The notes beneath the pieces are model-generated. The model saw nothing but the letters and a program-made list of their open reading frames with translations. It was not told the DNA's origin and searched no databases. A stretch of DNA of 22,508 bases from Candidatus Zhuqueibacterota bacterium (GTDB lineage: Bacteria; Zhuqueibacterota; Zhuqueibacteria; Residuimicrobiales; Residuimicrobiaceae). Location: contig JAFGSU010000048.1 of NCBI GenBank assembly GCA_016934435.1, forward strand, positions 1 through 22,508, given 5' to 3'. Every line of letters starts with the position of its first letter. Positions within the stretch are counted from its first letter, which is position 1. Positions 15,095 to 21,610 of this stretch are shown here, one piece after another. The position numbers were made by a program, and so were the translations under genes.

Positions 15095-15127
15095 ATGTGT
15101 GGTCCACCTTTTAGATGGGCTACACAT
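15095..15127. repeat. Hairpin repeat, TGTGG-type, copy 2
   Basis: ATGTGT (15095-15100) pairs with ACACAT (15122-15127) around GGTCCACC...GATGGGC. It is the same element as 7614-7644 in inverse orientation, sharing TGTG-GGTCCACCT and the GGGCT-CACA arm. Both copies lie in gene-free spacers. Confidence 0.6.
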
Positions 15128-15232
15128 GAAATTGCCGTTGCGATGAATCATCATAGCCAATTTTTTTGTGCTATGAGCGATCGAAAACAGATCGGTATTT
15201 TGCACAGATCTGCCGCAACGGTGGTTCTGATC

Positions 15233-15356
15233 ATATATCGTCCCTAACGGGACTTTTCTTATTCTATACTCATTTGCTATAAATATACCGTCCCTAACGG
15301 GACTTTTCTATTCGCCCATGATTAGCTACAAATATACCGTCCCTGGTGGGACTTTC
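15233..15356. repeat. Tandem array of GTCCC-loop-GGGAC hairpins
   Basis: Three units at ~50 bp spacing (stems at 15240-15253, 15290-15303, 15339-15352). Each has GTCCC-4 nt-GGGAC followed by ACTTT, and the second and third are preceded by AAATATACC. The first two loops are TAAC, the third TGGT. The stretches between are ~20 bp, AT-rich and partly alike (GCTAyAAATATA), so this is not a CRISPR. On the plus strand each unit is followed by a T-rich tract, so it may stop transcription leaving yceI. Confidence 0.7.
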
Positions 15357-15510
15357 ATCCGGTTACCACGATCTGAGGGTTTGTGAAAACGCAACGCGTA
15401 ATCACACAAAGCCACAGATACGACAAAAATTTACTTTGCTGCATGGTGCGATCATCCGGCAATCGGTACTTAAATACAAACGCCGCGATACCCTTCCCGG
15501 AGAATTTTCC

Positions 15511-18500
15511 TCACCGCAATAGCAACATCTTGTGCATTTTGGTGTAACTGTTTGCCTGCATTTTGTAAAAGTAAACGGCACTGGATACCGGACAACCGCT
15601 ATCATTCCGGCCGTCCCAGGCTATCTGGTGATGGCCTACCATCTTGCGGGCATGTACCAGTGTTCTGATCTTTTCGCCGATACTATTAAATATTGATATC
15701 CGAACAAAAGCCGGGTGTGGTAGAACGTATTTTATCAGCGTTTCGCTATTAAAAGGATTCGGGAAATTGTTTTCAAGTCGATAAGCCAATGGGACGAGTG
15801 ATTCATCAGATTGTGGTAATGAACATATACTCGTTAGAGAAAAAAGATAGATATCCGTCTGATCATCCTGCCATAGTATAGAAGTGCCATCAAATTGAAT
15901 CAAATCATCCTCAATGTCATTATCGGTGAGCTGATGAATGTTGGTCCCATCGTAATAGAAAATTTCTGTATCGTCCCCGTCAAATGCCTCCCAGGCGATT
16001 CGGCCGCAGGCGATTTGCGGCTTTACATCGTCGTGGGAATTATCCGTCAATTGCAGGGTATTCGAGCCATCATAGTAGAATATTTCATAATCGACGCCGT
16101 CATACCCAGTCCATACTACCTGTCCATCCGATATGGAGGGAGAAATATCCGGCAGATCATTGGTTGAAAGGGGGAGGATAGATTGGCCGTCATACAAAAA
16201 TATATCACTGTCGGTTTGATCTCGAGCGCACCAGACGGCCCCGTCATTTTTAATGAAAAAATCGAACATACCGGCGGGATGAGCCGCCAACTGTATTACT
16301 TCTTTTCCCTTGAGCAGGTAGAGTTCGGTCGAATCGCTGCCGCTATACCAGCCGTTGCCATCGCCCCCGGCAAAGCTGTCATCCTGATCGTTGTTGGTCA
16401 ATGGCGTCGTTGTGCCGGCATCGTATAAAAATATCTCCCAATCGTTGCCGTCGTGGCCGCGCCACAGGATACCATCATGATAAAAGCGAGGATGCTGCAC
16501 TTCCATTTGACCGTCCGTCAGGTAAGATACCGATTGGCCGTCGTAGTACATAATTCTCCCCAGATCATCCACTGCTTCTTTGCCGATCCAGACGACGCGT
16601 CCATGATCAAGATGGTCGGCGCTCAGCTGGTCCTGTAAAAAATGGATATAATGGTAGGTCCATACCGTTCGGCTGACCTCCGAGCCGCCGGAATCGTACG
16701 TGTAAAGCACATCGGAATATTGGGTCGGAGCCAGATAGACCTGTTCCCAGTAATTGAAGGCGATACTATCAGAAAACGTTCTATTCGTCGCGCCGTCGTA
16801 CAGGATGATATCGGCACTGGTGCTGTTATCTTTAATCCAATGACTGCGCAGGCTATGGAACAGGTAAAAGTGGTATTCGGTTTCAAGGTACAGGTTGATA
16901 CCGTGCTGATAGGTGAGGTAGCCGTGCGCATTCTGCGCCGCAATATCTTCGTCTTTATTATCGGTCAATAATCGCACGGCATTACCGTCATAAAAAAGTA
17001 TCTCCAAATCATTGCCGTCGTAACAGCTCCAGACGACGGTGCCGTTATCCATATCGAGATGATCGCCTCTGCCCAATCGGTACAATGTGCCGGTCTCGTC
17101 TTCTGAAATCTTTTTCACTGCAAATGGTAGCACCAGTATGTGAATCGGTTTCAGGCGAAATGTATCGCTGTCGACAAACACGCGACACCGAACGGTATAA
17201 AAATCCCCCGCCGTATAGGCATGATTGATGATTTTTCCTGTTTTCACGGCGCCATCGCCCAGTTGCCATGAATATATTATATTTTTCCCACCGGTGGGAG
17301 AAGTGATATCTGCCTGAAAGGTGACTTTATCGCCTACTTTGATCTCCACGGCAGGATGATAGGTCAGCGTATATAGTGTATAGTGATCATAGGGTGATAT
17401 CAGCGGATAATTATCGTTCGCCTCGCTATACTTGCTGTCGCCGATGCCGTTGCCGTCGCTGTCGACACCCTGGTAATCGCTCCAATAGTTACCCAGAGCG
17501 CTGATATAGGCTTCATTTCGGTAAAAATATTCCTGCTTGGATGGTGAAAACCACTTGTACGACGTCCCGGATGCCACATTTACATCATTGTCAAAATTAT
17601 TCATATAGACAATATTATCATTCGGATAGAGGGCCATACCTCTTTTATTATCGATGATATCATTAAAAGCAACCACGGTATTTTTACACCCAGTATATAC
17701 ATAGAGGCCGTAAAAATTATTACAGATGCTATTTTCCGAAATGAAGCAATTGGACGCACGACTCATATAGACACCCGCACGGCTATGTTCGGTGGCATTT
17801 TTTATGGTAAACCCCGACAATACCACCGATGGTGTGATGATTTCCACCGCATGATTCTTGCTGTTCAAGGCTTCGATGATCGTTTGCGAGGCGCCATTTT
17901 CGGATCGGATGGTCAGCGGCTTGTTGATGGTGATATTCTCCTGATATAATCCGTCTTTGACGATAATCGTGTCGCCCGAGAAAGCGTTTTGAATAGCTTC
18001 TTGAATGGAATTAAAATCAGCCGGTCCATCATCATCAACGGTCCAGGGTCTCAGGGGAGCCTGGGTGATTTCGATATCGTCCAGGAACAAACCGGAGCCC
18101 CTGCCGCCGTCATGGTTGTTATCGTTGAATACGATCCATCTCAATTTGATTTTTTCGCCCACGAAGGCCTGCAGGTTCAGGGTTCCGTTCCAGTTCAAAC
18201 CCGGTCGCATTTCCACCCATCCGATATCGGAACCTAAATTTTTCCGCGCATAATCATACGTCAGTCGATGCCAGATCAATTCGTCTTGGGAATATTCTAC
18301 CGCGTAAAAATCATCCAGGTAATCGTCGTTATCACCGTTGGAATCCGGCATATCGGTATGAATCCAGTAACTCAAGAACAGACGATGATCGCCGGCGGGC
18401 AATGAAATCCAGGGCGTGATCAATCTGTTTGTGATGCTGGTGTCGTTATCGCAATGCCAGCAATGGGTGGGACTATGATAGTCGATTTCCGTGATTCCGC

Positions 18501-19344
18501 TATGGTGCGGATAACAGCCGCTCCCTTCCGAGAGAATAAACGGCGTCAGATTAGGGCTGTCGCCAGCATCGTCAAAAAACAGAATATTTTGCCCGTCTTT
18601 TATTGTGATGTCATCCACGAACCAGCCCCACAGACGCGCATCATTTTGGACATCAACTGCCGCGTCTGAGGCAAATATGAACCGAAGACGAACCGACTGG
18701 CCAGCGTACGGCGACAGATCAAACCGTGCCGGCTTCCAGCCCGCACTGAAACCGTGCCATCCCCCGTAGCCTCCGGGCACGATTTCATGGTGCCAATCCC
18801 ATGCCCACAGGCTGTCGGGCGGATCATAGCCACCCACTGGATTCAGCAGGTGATAGGTCTGTCCGCCATCAATCGATATTCTCACGTGGCAGCCATCCCA
18901 GCGATTCTCCTCCGGCGTCAAGGTAGAGTCATACTCCGTTGCATAATAGTGCATGAACGACAGATCAGGCGCCATGGTGCCGCTCAAATCGATATCGGGT
19001 GTTGTCATCACCTGGTAATGGCTGTTCAAGTAGCCTCCATAAGCGCTGTTGCCGCACCACCAGGATGAACCGCTATAAGCGTTGAAAGTATCCGCATGCC
19101 ACATCAGACCATTCGTTTCACGGAAATCACCCATGGCCCATTCCGGTAGATCGCTTTCAAAATCCTGATAAAAAATGGTTTGCTGAGCGCCGGCGGAAAC
19201 AGCGTGGGCGGCATCGATCCTATCGGCCTTTAGATAGGCGTTAGGATGTACTGCGAACGTTTCCCCCGGCTCGCCCTGTCGCGACAAAACGGAAGAAGAA
19301 AAGAGGGAAATGAGACTTGATAAAAACAGGAAAAATAGCTTCAT
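15511..19344 (-). CDS. Large secreted multidomain protein with T9SS/FlgD-like C-terminal domain
   Basis: The 1277-residue product starts with a signal peptide (MKLFFLFLSSLISLFSSSVL, 1-21). Two MAM-like/choice-of-anchor beta-sandwiches follow at ~56-250 and ~254-428, each ending in (G)W/LF-x-DDI-x-I, as in immune-inhibitor A-type proteins. Residues ~433-650 form a right-handed beta-helix of the NosD/pectate-lyase type (DFNSIQEAIQNAFSGDTIIV...). A PKD domain is at ~662-740 and a beta-propeller at ~765-1180 with repeats like VWTGYDGVDYEIFYYDG. The last ~90 residues (FPNPFNSETLIKYVLP...) are a FlgD-like sorting domain of the type IX secretion class. No peptidase motif is seen. GGAGG precedes ATG 19344. 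It is probably a cell-surface or released protein; its function is unknown. Confidence 0.88.
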   Translation of the reverse strand: MKLFFLFLSSLISLFSSSVLSRQGEPGETFAVHPNAYLKADRIDAAHAVSAGAQQTIFYQDFESDLPEWAMGDFRETNGLMWHADTFNAYSGSSWWCGNSAYGGYLNSHYQVMTTPDIDLSGTMAPDLSFMHYYATEYDSTLTPEENRWDGCHVRISIDGGQTYHLLNPVGGYDPPDSLWAWDWHHEIVPGGYGGWHGFSAGWKPARFDLSPYAGQSVRLRFIFASDAAVDVQNDARLWGWFVDDITIKDGQNILFFDDAGDSPNLTPFILSEGSGCYPHHSGITEIDYHSPTHCWHCDNDTSITNRLITPWISLPAGDHRLFLSYWIHTDMPDSNGDNDDYLDDFYAVEYSQDELIWHRLTYDYARKNLGSDIGWVEMRPGLNWNGTLNLQAFVGEKIKLRWIVFNDNNHDGGRGSGLFLDDIEITQAPLRPWTVDDDGPADFNSIQEAIQNAFSGDTIIVKDGLYQENITINKPLTIRSENGASQTIIEALNSKNHAVEIITPSVVLSGFTIKNATEHSRAGVYMSRASNCFISENSICNNFYGLYVYTGCKNTVVAFNDIIDNKRGMALYPNDNIVYMNNFDNDVNVASGTSYKWFSPSKQEYFYRNEAYISALGNYWSDYQGVDSDGNGIGDSKYSEANDNYPLISPYDHYTLYTLTYHPAVEIKVGDKVTFQADITSPTGGKNIIYSWQLGDGAVKTGKIINHAYTAGDFYTVRCRVFVDSDTFRLKPIHILVLPFAVKKISEDETGTLYRLGRGDHLDMDNGTVVWSCYDGNDLEILFYDGNAVRLLTDNKDEDIAAQNAHGYLTYQHGINLYLETEYHFYLFHSLRSHWIKDNSTSADIILYDGATNRTFSDSIAFNYWEQVYLAPTQYSDVLYTYDSGGSEVSRTVWTYHYIHFLQDQLSADHLDHGRVVWIGKEAVDDLGRIMYYDGQSVSYLTDGQMEVQHPRFYHDGILWRGHDGNDWEIFLYDAGTTTPLTNNDQDDSFAGGDGNGWYSGSDSTELYLLKGKEVIQLAAHPAGMFDFFIKNDGAVWCARDQTDSDIFLYDGQSILPLSTNDLPDISPSISDGQVVWTGYDGVDYEIFYYDGSNTLQLTDNSHDDVKPQIACGRIAWEAFDGDDTEIFYYDGTNIHQLTDNDIEDDLIQFDGTSILWQDDQTDIYLFSLTSICSLPQSDESLVPLAYRLENNFPNPFNSETLIKYVLPHPAFVRISIFNSIGEKIRTLVHARKMVGHHQIAWDGRNDSGCPVSSAVYFYKMQANSYTKMHKMLLLR

Positions 19345-19362
19345 ACGTACACCTCCACAGCT

Positions 19363-19448
19363 ACACCGATTCGGCGTCTTCAGGTTACTCCGTTAATCCT
19401 GTGGACGGCATAGTAACGTTCTGTTCGACAGTTCACACCGAATTGGGG
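19363..19448 (+). repeat. Interspersed structured repeat, copy D
   Basis: ACACCGATTCGGCGTCTTCAG at the left and GTTCACACCGAATTGGGG at the right. The internal hairpin is CAGG-TTA...TAA-CCTG with a bulged T. It begins only 18 bp upstream of the 15511-19344 start codon, so it should lie in that mRNA's leader or promoter. Confidence 0.88.
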
Positions 19449-19840
19449 AGCTATTATTCAGGTAAATGACCTTTTGTAGAGGGTGAAACGTCTAATAAAG
19501 GATTGGAAGGATGTTCATATTCGGCCCGGACGACTCCCTACATTAAAAAAATAACTATCTATACCAAAAAAATCAAGAAAAATGTGATGATACTTTAATC
19601 ACCGACATGGACATTGCTTCGTTTTTAACAGGTTGGTTCGGCAGCCTCGCGGGCGACACATCATCCATTCGATGCACCTGCTCATGCAGATGTGGGTAGA
19701 GCGATGAGCTTGGCAGGAACATGCATGACAATAGGTAATGGCCTGATGTTAGCGAGAATACCCTGTATGCTCTCCATATCTTTTTATTTTGCGTCACGAA
19801 ATAAATTTCACTGTAGAAACACTTGCAGGTGTGAGTAAAA
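19449..19840. other. Intergenic region, no gene seen
   Basis: About 390 bp between repeat D and the rrf2 promoter. A 74-codon minus-strand frame (19573-19797) starts at GTG without a ribosome binding site and resembles nothing. No tRNA, terminator or further repeat was found. Confidence 0.5.
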
Positions 19841-19875
19841 TGTATTATATTTAAGATATAGGAGTCTTAAATCTT
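19823..19875 (+). promoter_or_regulatory. rrf2 promoter with NsrR-like operator
   Basis: A -35 TTGCAG (19823-19828) and -10 TATATT (19846-19851) are separated by 17 bp. A 23 bp dyad at 19853-19875 overlaps the expected start site. Its outer arms AAGAT and ATCTT match the NsrR-type consensus (AAGATGY...RCATCTT, 11-1-11), and 9 of 11 positions are symmetric. A perfect 8-8-8 dyad (ATTTAAGA...TCTTAAAT, 19849-19872) overlaps it. Autorepression by the encoded Rrf2 protein is the simplest reading. Confidence 0.6.
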
Positions 19876-19894
19876 ATTCTAAGAAGAGGTCAAT

Positions 19895-20329
19895 ATGGTT
19901 CTGTCGAAAACCTGCAACCATGCCCTGCGCGCGACGCTTTATATCGCCGCCGCGCCGGATAGGACATTTGTCCCCATAGGCGAGATCGCCGACCAACTGG
20001 GCATTTCTTTCCATTTTCTCACCAAAATCCTGCAGATATTGACCCAGGAAGGCATTTTGCGTTCGTTTAAAGGGCCGAACGGTGGCGTTGCCTTCGCACG
20101 GCCGGCCGCAGAAATATCCATCCTGGAAATTATCATTGCCATCGATGGTCCGGCCCTGATGGAGAAGTGTCTGTTAGGATTGGCGCATTGCAGCGACGAG
20201 CATCCCTGTCCCATTCATTCACAATGGGTGCGCATACGGAGCCGATTACAAAATCTGTTCGCTGATACCAGCTTGAAGAAATTGGCGGATCGTGTCCACC
20301 ATCAGGGTTATCGATTAGCCGACCGGTGA
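19895..20329 (+). CDS. Rrf2-family Fe-S transcriptional regulator (NsrR/IscR-like)
   Basis: The 144-residue product is a normal-length Rrf2 protein: a winged HTH (IADQLGISFHFLTKILQILTQEG, ~31-53; wing GPNGGVAFARP, 60-70) and a dimer helix. The cluster loop carries Cys92, Cys99 and Cys105 (KCLLGLAHCSDEHPCPIH), spacing C-x6-C-x5-C, close to IscR (C-x5-C-x5-C) and NsrR types, with His108 nearby. A bound Fe-S cluster sensitive to NO or redox state is expected. AGAGGT lies just before ATG 19895. An NsrR-like operator covers the promoter. Downstream genes (DUF438/PAS, DUF1858) often accompany nitrogen-oxide or Fe-S stress regulators, which supports an NsrR-like over an IscR-like role. Confidence 0.88.
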   Translation: MVLSKTCNHALRATLYIAAAPDRTFVPIGEIADQLGISFHFLTKILQILTQEGILRSFKGPNGGVAFARPAAEISILEIIIAIDGPALMEKCLLGLAHCSDEHPCPIHSQWVRIRSRLQNLFADTSLKKLADRVHHQGYRLADR

Positions 20330-20407
20330 AACGGATGCCGGATATAAAAATGGGTGCACAGGACCAACGATCCATCACATAGTAAAAATAAAGAAAGGAT
20401 TCAAACC

Positions 20408-21010
20408 ATGAGTGAATTAATCAATAACGACCAAAAACGTAAAGATCTGTTGAAGCAACTGATTCAACAGCTGCACGATGGGATGGCGCCGGAGACGGTG
20501 CGCAAGCAGTTGGAAGACCTGTTAGGAAAAACGCCCCATGAAGACGTCGTCGCCGTGGAGCAGAAAAAACGAAAATCGAACGACAGGCGCACCCGTCTTT
20601 CAAGCGGCAGTTTTACGCCTGCAGAGTTGACCGCCGTGCTCAACACTTTGCCCTTTGACGTCACCTTTGTCGATAAGGACGACGTTGTGCGCTATTATTC
20701 CGAGGGAGCGGAATGCATTTTCCCCCGCAATCGAGCCGTACTCGGCCGCAAGGTGCAGGTCTGCCATCCTCCCAAGAGCGTCCATATCGTGCAAAAAATT
20801 CTCGACGATTTTCGCAGCGGTCGTGAAAGCATAGCGTCCTTCTGGATCAATATGGGCGGCAAGTTCATTCACATCGAGTACTTTGCCCTGCGCGACGAAA
20901 AGGGTGAGTATCTCGGCACGCTGGAAGTGACCCAGGATCTGACCCAAAAACGGCAATTATCGGGCGAACAGCGGTTGTTATCATACGCCGGAGGCGAAAA
21001 GCATGAATAA
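20408..21010 (+). CDS. DUF438-like/PAS protein lacking the hemerythrin domain
   Basis: From ATG 20408 (AAAGGA 8 nt upstream) the product is 200 residues. The N-terminus (LLKQLIQQLHDGMAPETVRKQLEDLLG, ~14-40) matches the DUF438 helical domain. Residues ~70-180 are a PAS domain of the type found at the end of DUF438 proteins: FTPAELTAVLNTLPFDVTFVDKDD, then VCHPPKSVHIVQKILDDFRSG and SFWINMGGKFIHIEYFALRD-x-x-G-x-YLGTLEVTQD. In most relatives a hemerythrin domain sits between these parts; here only a ~28-residue charged linker (KKRKSNDRRTR) remains. A soluble sensor role in NO or oxygen stress is plausible from family and context. An earlier in-frame start (20354) lacks support. Its stop overlaps the next start by 8 nt. 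Confidence 0.8.
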   Translation: MSELINNDQKRKDLLKQLIQQLHDGMAPETVRKQLEDLLGKTPHEDVVAVEQKKRKSNDRRTRLSSGSFTPAELTAVLNTLPFDVTFVDKDDVVRYYSEGAECIFPRNRAVLGRKVQVCHPPKSVHIVQKILDDFRSGRESIASFWINMGGKFIHIEYFALRDEKGEYLGTLEVTQDLTQKRQLSGEQRLLSYAGGEKHE

Positions 21011-21239
21011 CGAACAGACCGCATTGGATATCACACCGCAAACGCGTTTGGCGCAGTTGCTGCAGACCTATCCGCAACTGGAAAAAGTATTGCTCGACTT
21101 GTCGCCGGCCTTTGCTAAAGGGCCGCCTCTGGCAGCGAAACTTTTTTTCAAAAACACCTCACATTATCGGGTCATCAGAGCATGGAAATACCATCAAGCA
21201 ATTTCTACTCGGATCTATCTCAGTATTATGATGACATGA
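21003..21239 (+). CDS. DUF1858-like protein, possibly C-terminally disrupted
   Basis: The 78-residue frame starts at ATG 21003 inside the end of the upstream gene, so it is translationally coupled. Residues ~10-39 (ITPQTRLAQLLQTYPQLEKVLLDLSPAFAK) match the DUF1858 signature (T-x-L-x-x-LL-x-x-YP-x-x-E-x-x-L-x-x-x-SP-x-F). The expected continuation (NP-x-LR-x-T-x-x-x-x-A-T-x-x-x-A) is absent. From residue 40 the sequence looks random, includes a 7-T run (21141-21147), and overlaps the ORF at 21182 in another frame. A frameshift or a deletion junction is likely. DUF1858 domains commonly occur beside DUF438 and hemerythrin proteins. Confidence 0.55.
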   Translation: MNNEQTALDITPQTRLAQLLQTYPQLEKVLLDLSPAFAKGPPLAAKLFFKNTSHYRVIRAWKYHQAISTRIYLSIMMT

Positions 21240-21364
21240 TCCGACGGCACGCACGCGGGCCGGAGGAGCGAGCCATGCTGCAGCGCTGGCAACAGCAATT
21301 GGGCTTTCACACGGCCTTCGATGAAATTCGTTCGCCCAGTCTGGTATTAGTGGCAAAGAAATAA
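21182..21364 (+). pseudogene. Probable remnant of a SAM-dependent methyltransferase
   Basis: The 60-residue frame starts NFYSDLSQYYDDMI, like the first helix of many class I methyltransferases (Y-x-x-x-x-x-YDxM). It ends LGFHTAFDEIRSPSLVLVAKK, like their final strand (GF...SPSxVLVA-K). The SAM-binding core (E/D-x-G-x-G-x-G) that should lie between is missing, so the gene appears internally deleted by more than 100 codons. It overlaps the DUF1858 frame and has no clear ribosome binding site. A genuine small protein cannot be excluded. Confidence 0.4.
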
Positions 21365-21422
21365 CCGGTAAATTTGTACGGTAATGGTTGATATTATTCG
21401 GATAAATGGGTATATTAGCATG

Positions 21423-21509
21423 ACACCGATTCGATGCTTACAGGTTAATTAAGTAACCCTGTTGGTGGCACATTTTCAGTTCAGGTCGCGTATTAACACC
21501 GAATCTGGG
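21423..21509 (+). repeat. Interspersed structured repeat, copy E
   Basis: ACACCGATTCGATGCTTACAG at the left and ATTAACACCGAATCTGGG at the right; GATTCG...CGAATC pairs perfectly. It has the best internal hairpin of the family, CAGGTTA...TAACCCTG, with one bulged C. It lies ~100 bp upstream of the radical SAM start. Confidence 0.87.
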
Positions 21510-21610
21510 AGTATCAATCCCCATTTCGCCGCGGTACAGACGCTTGCATCGTAGAAACCTCGATAAGCTGTATCGATCAGATCACACCGATTGTCCGATG
21601 AGGTGCTGTT

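Larger units (their letters stand above)
15012..15510. other. Intergenic region with hairpin repeats, no gene seen
   Basis: About 500 bp between convergent genes. It contains a TGATCCG...CGGATCA inverted repeat just past yceI (15027-15052; possible terminator stem but no T-tract). The second TGTGG-type hairpin (15095-15127) and the three-unit GTCCC/GGGAC array follow. Nothing coding is supportable. Confidence 0.6.

Noticed and set aside
15233..15356. CRISPR array
   Set aside because: Only three units, variable stretches of ~20 bp that are similar to each other, and no cas genes nearby.
19573..19797. 74-codon minus-strand ORF
   Set aside because: GTG start with no ribosome binding site, no recognisable motif, and no company in an operon.
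6179..21509. Integron attC sites for the five ~86 bp repeats
   Set aside because: The paired ends do not fit the RYYYAAC/GTTRRRY core pattern, and the intervening genes are housekeeping genes on both strands rather than promoterless cassettes.
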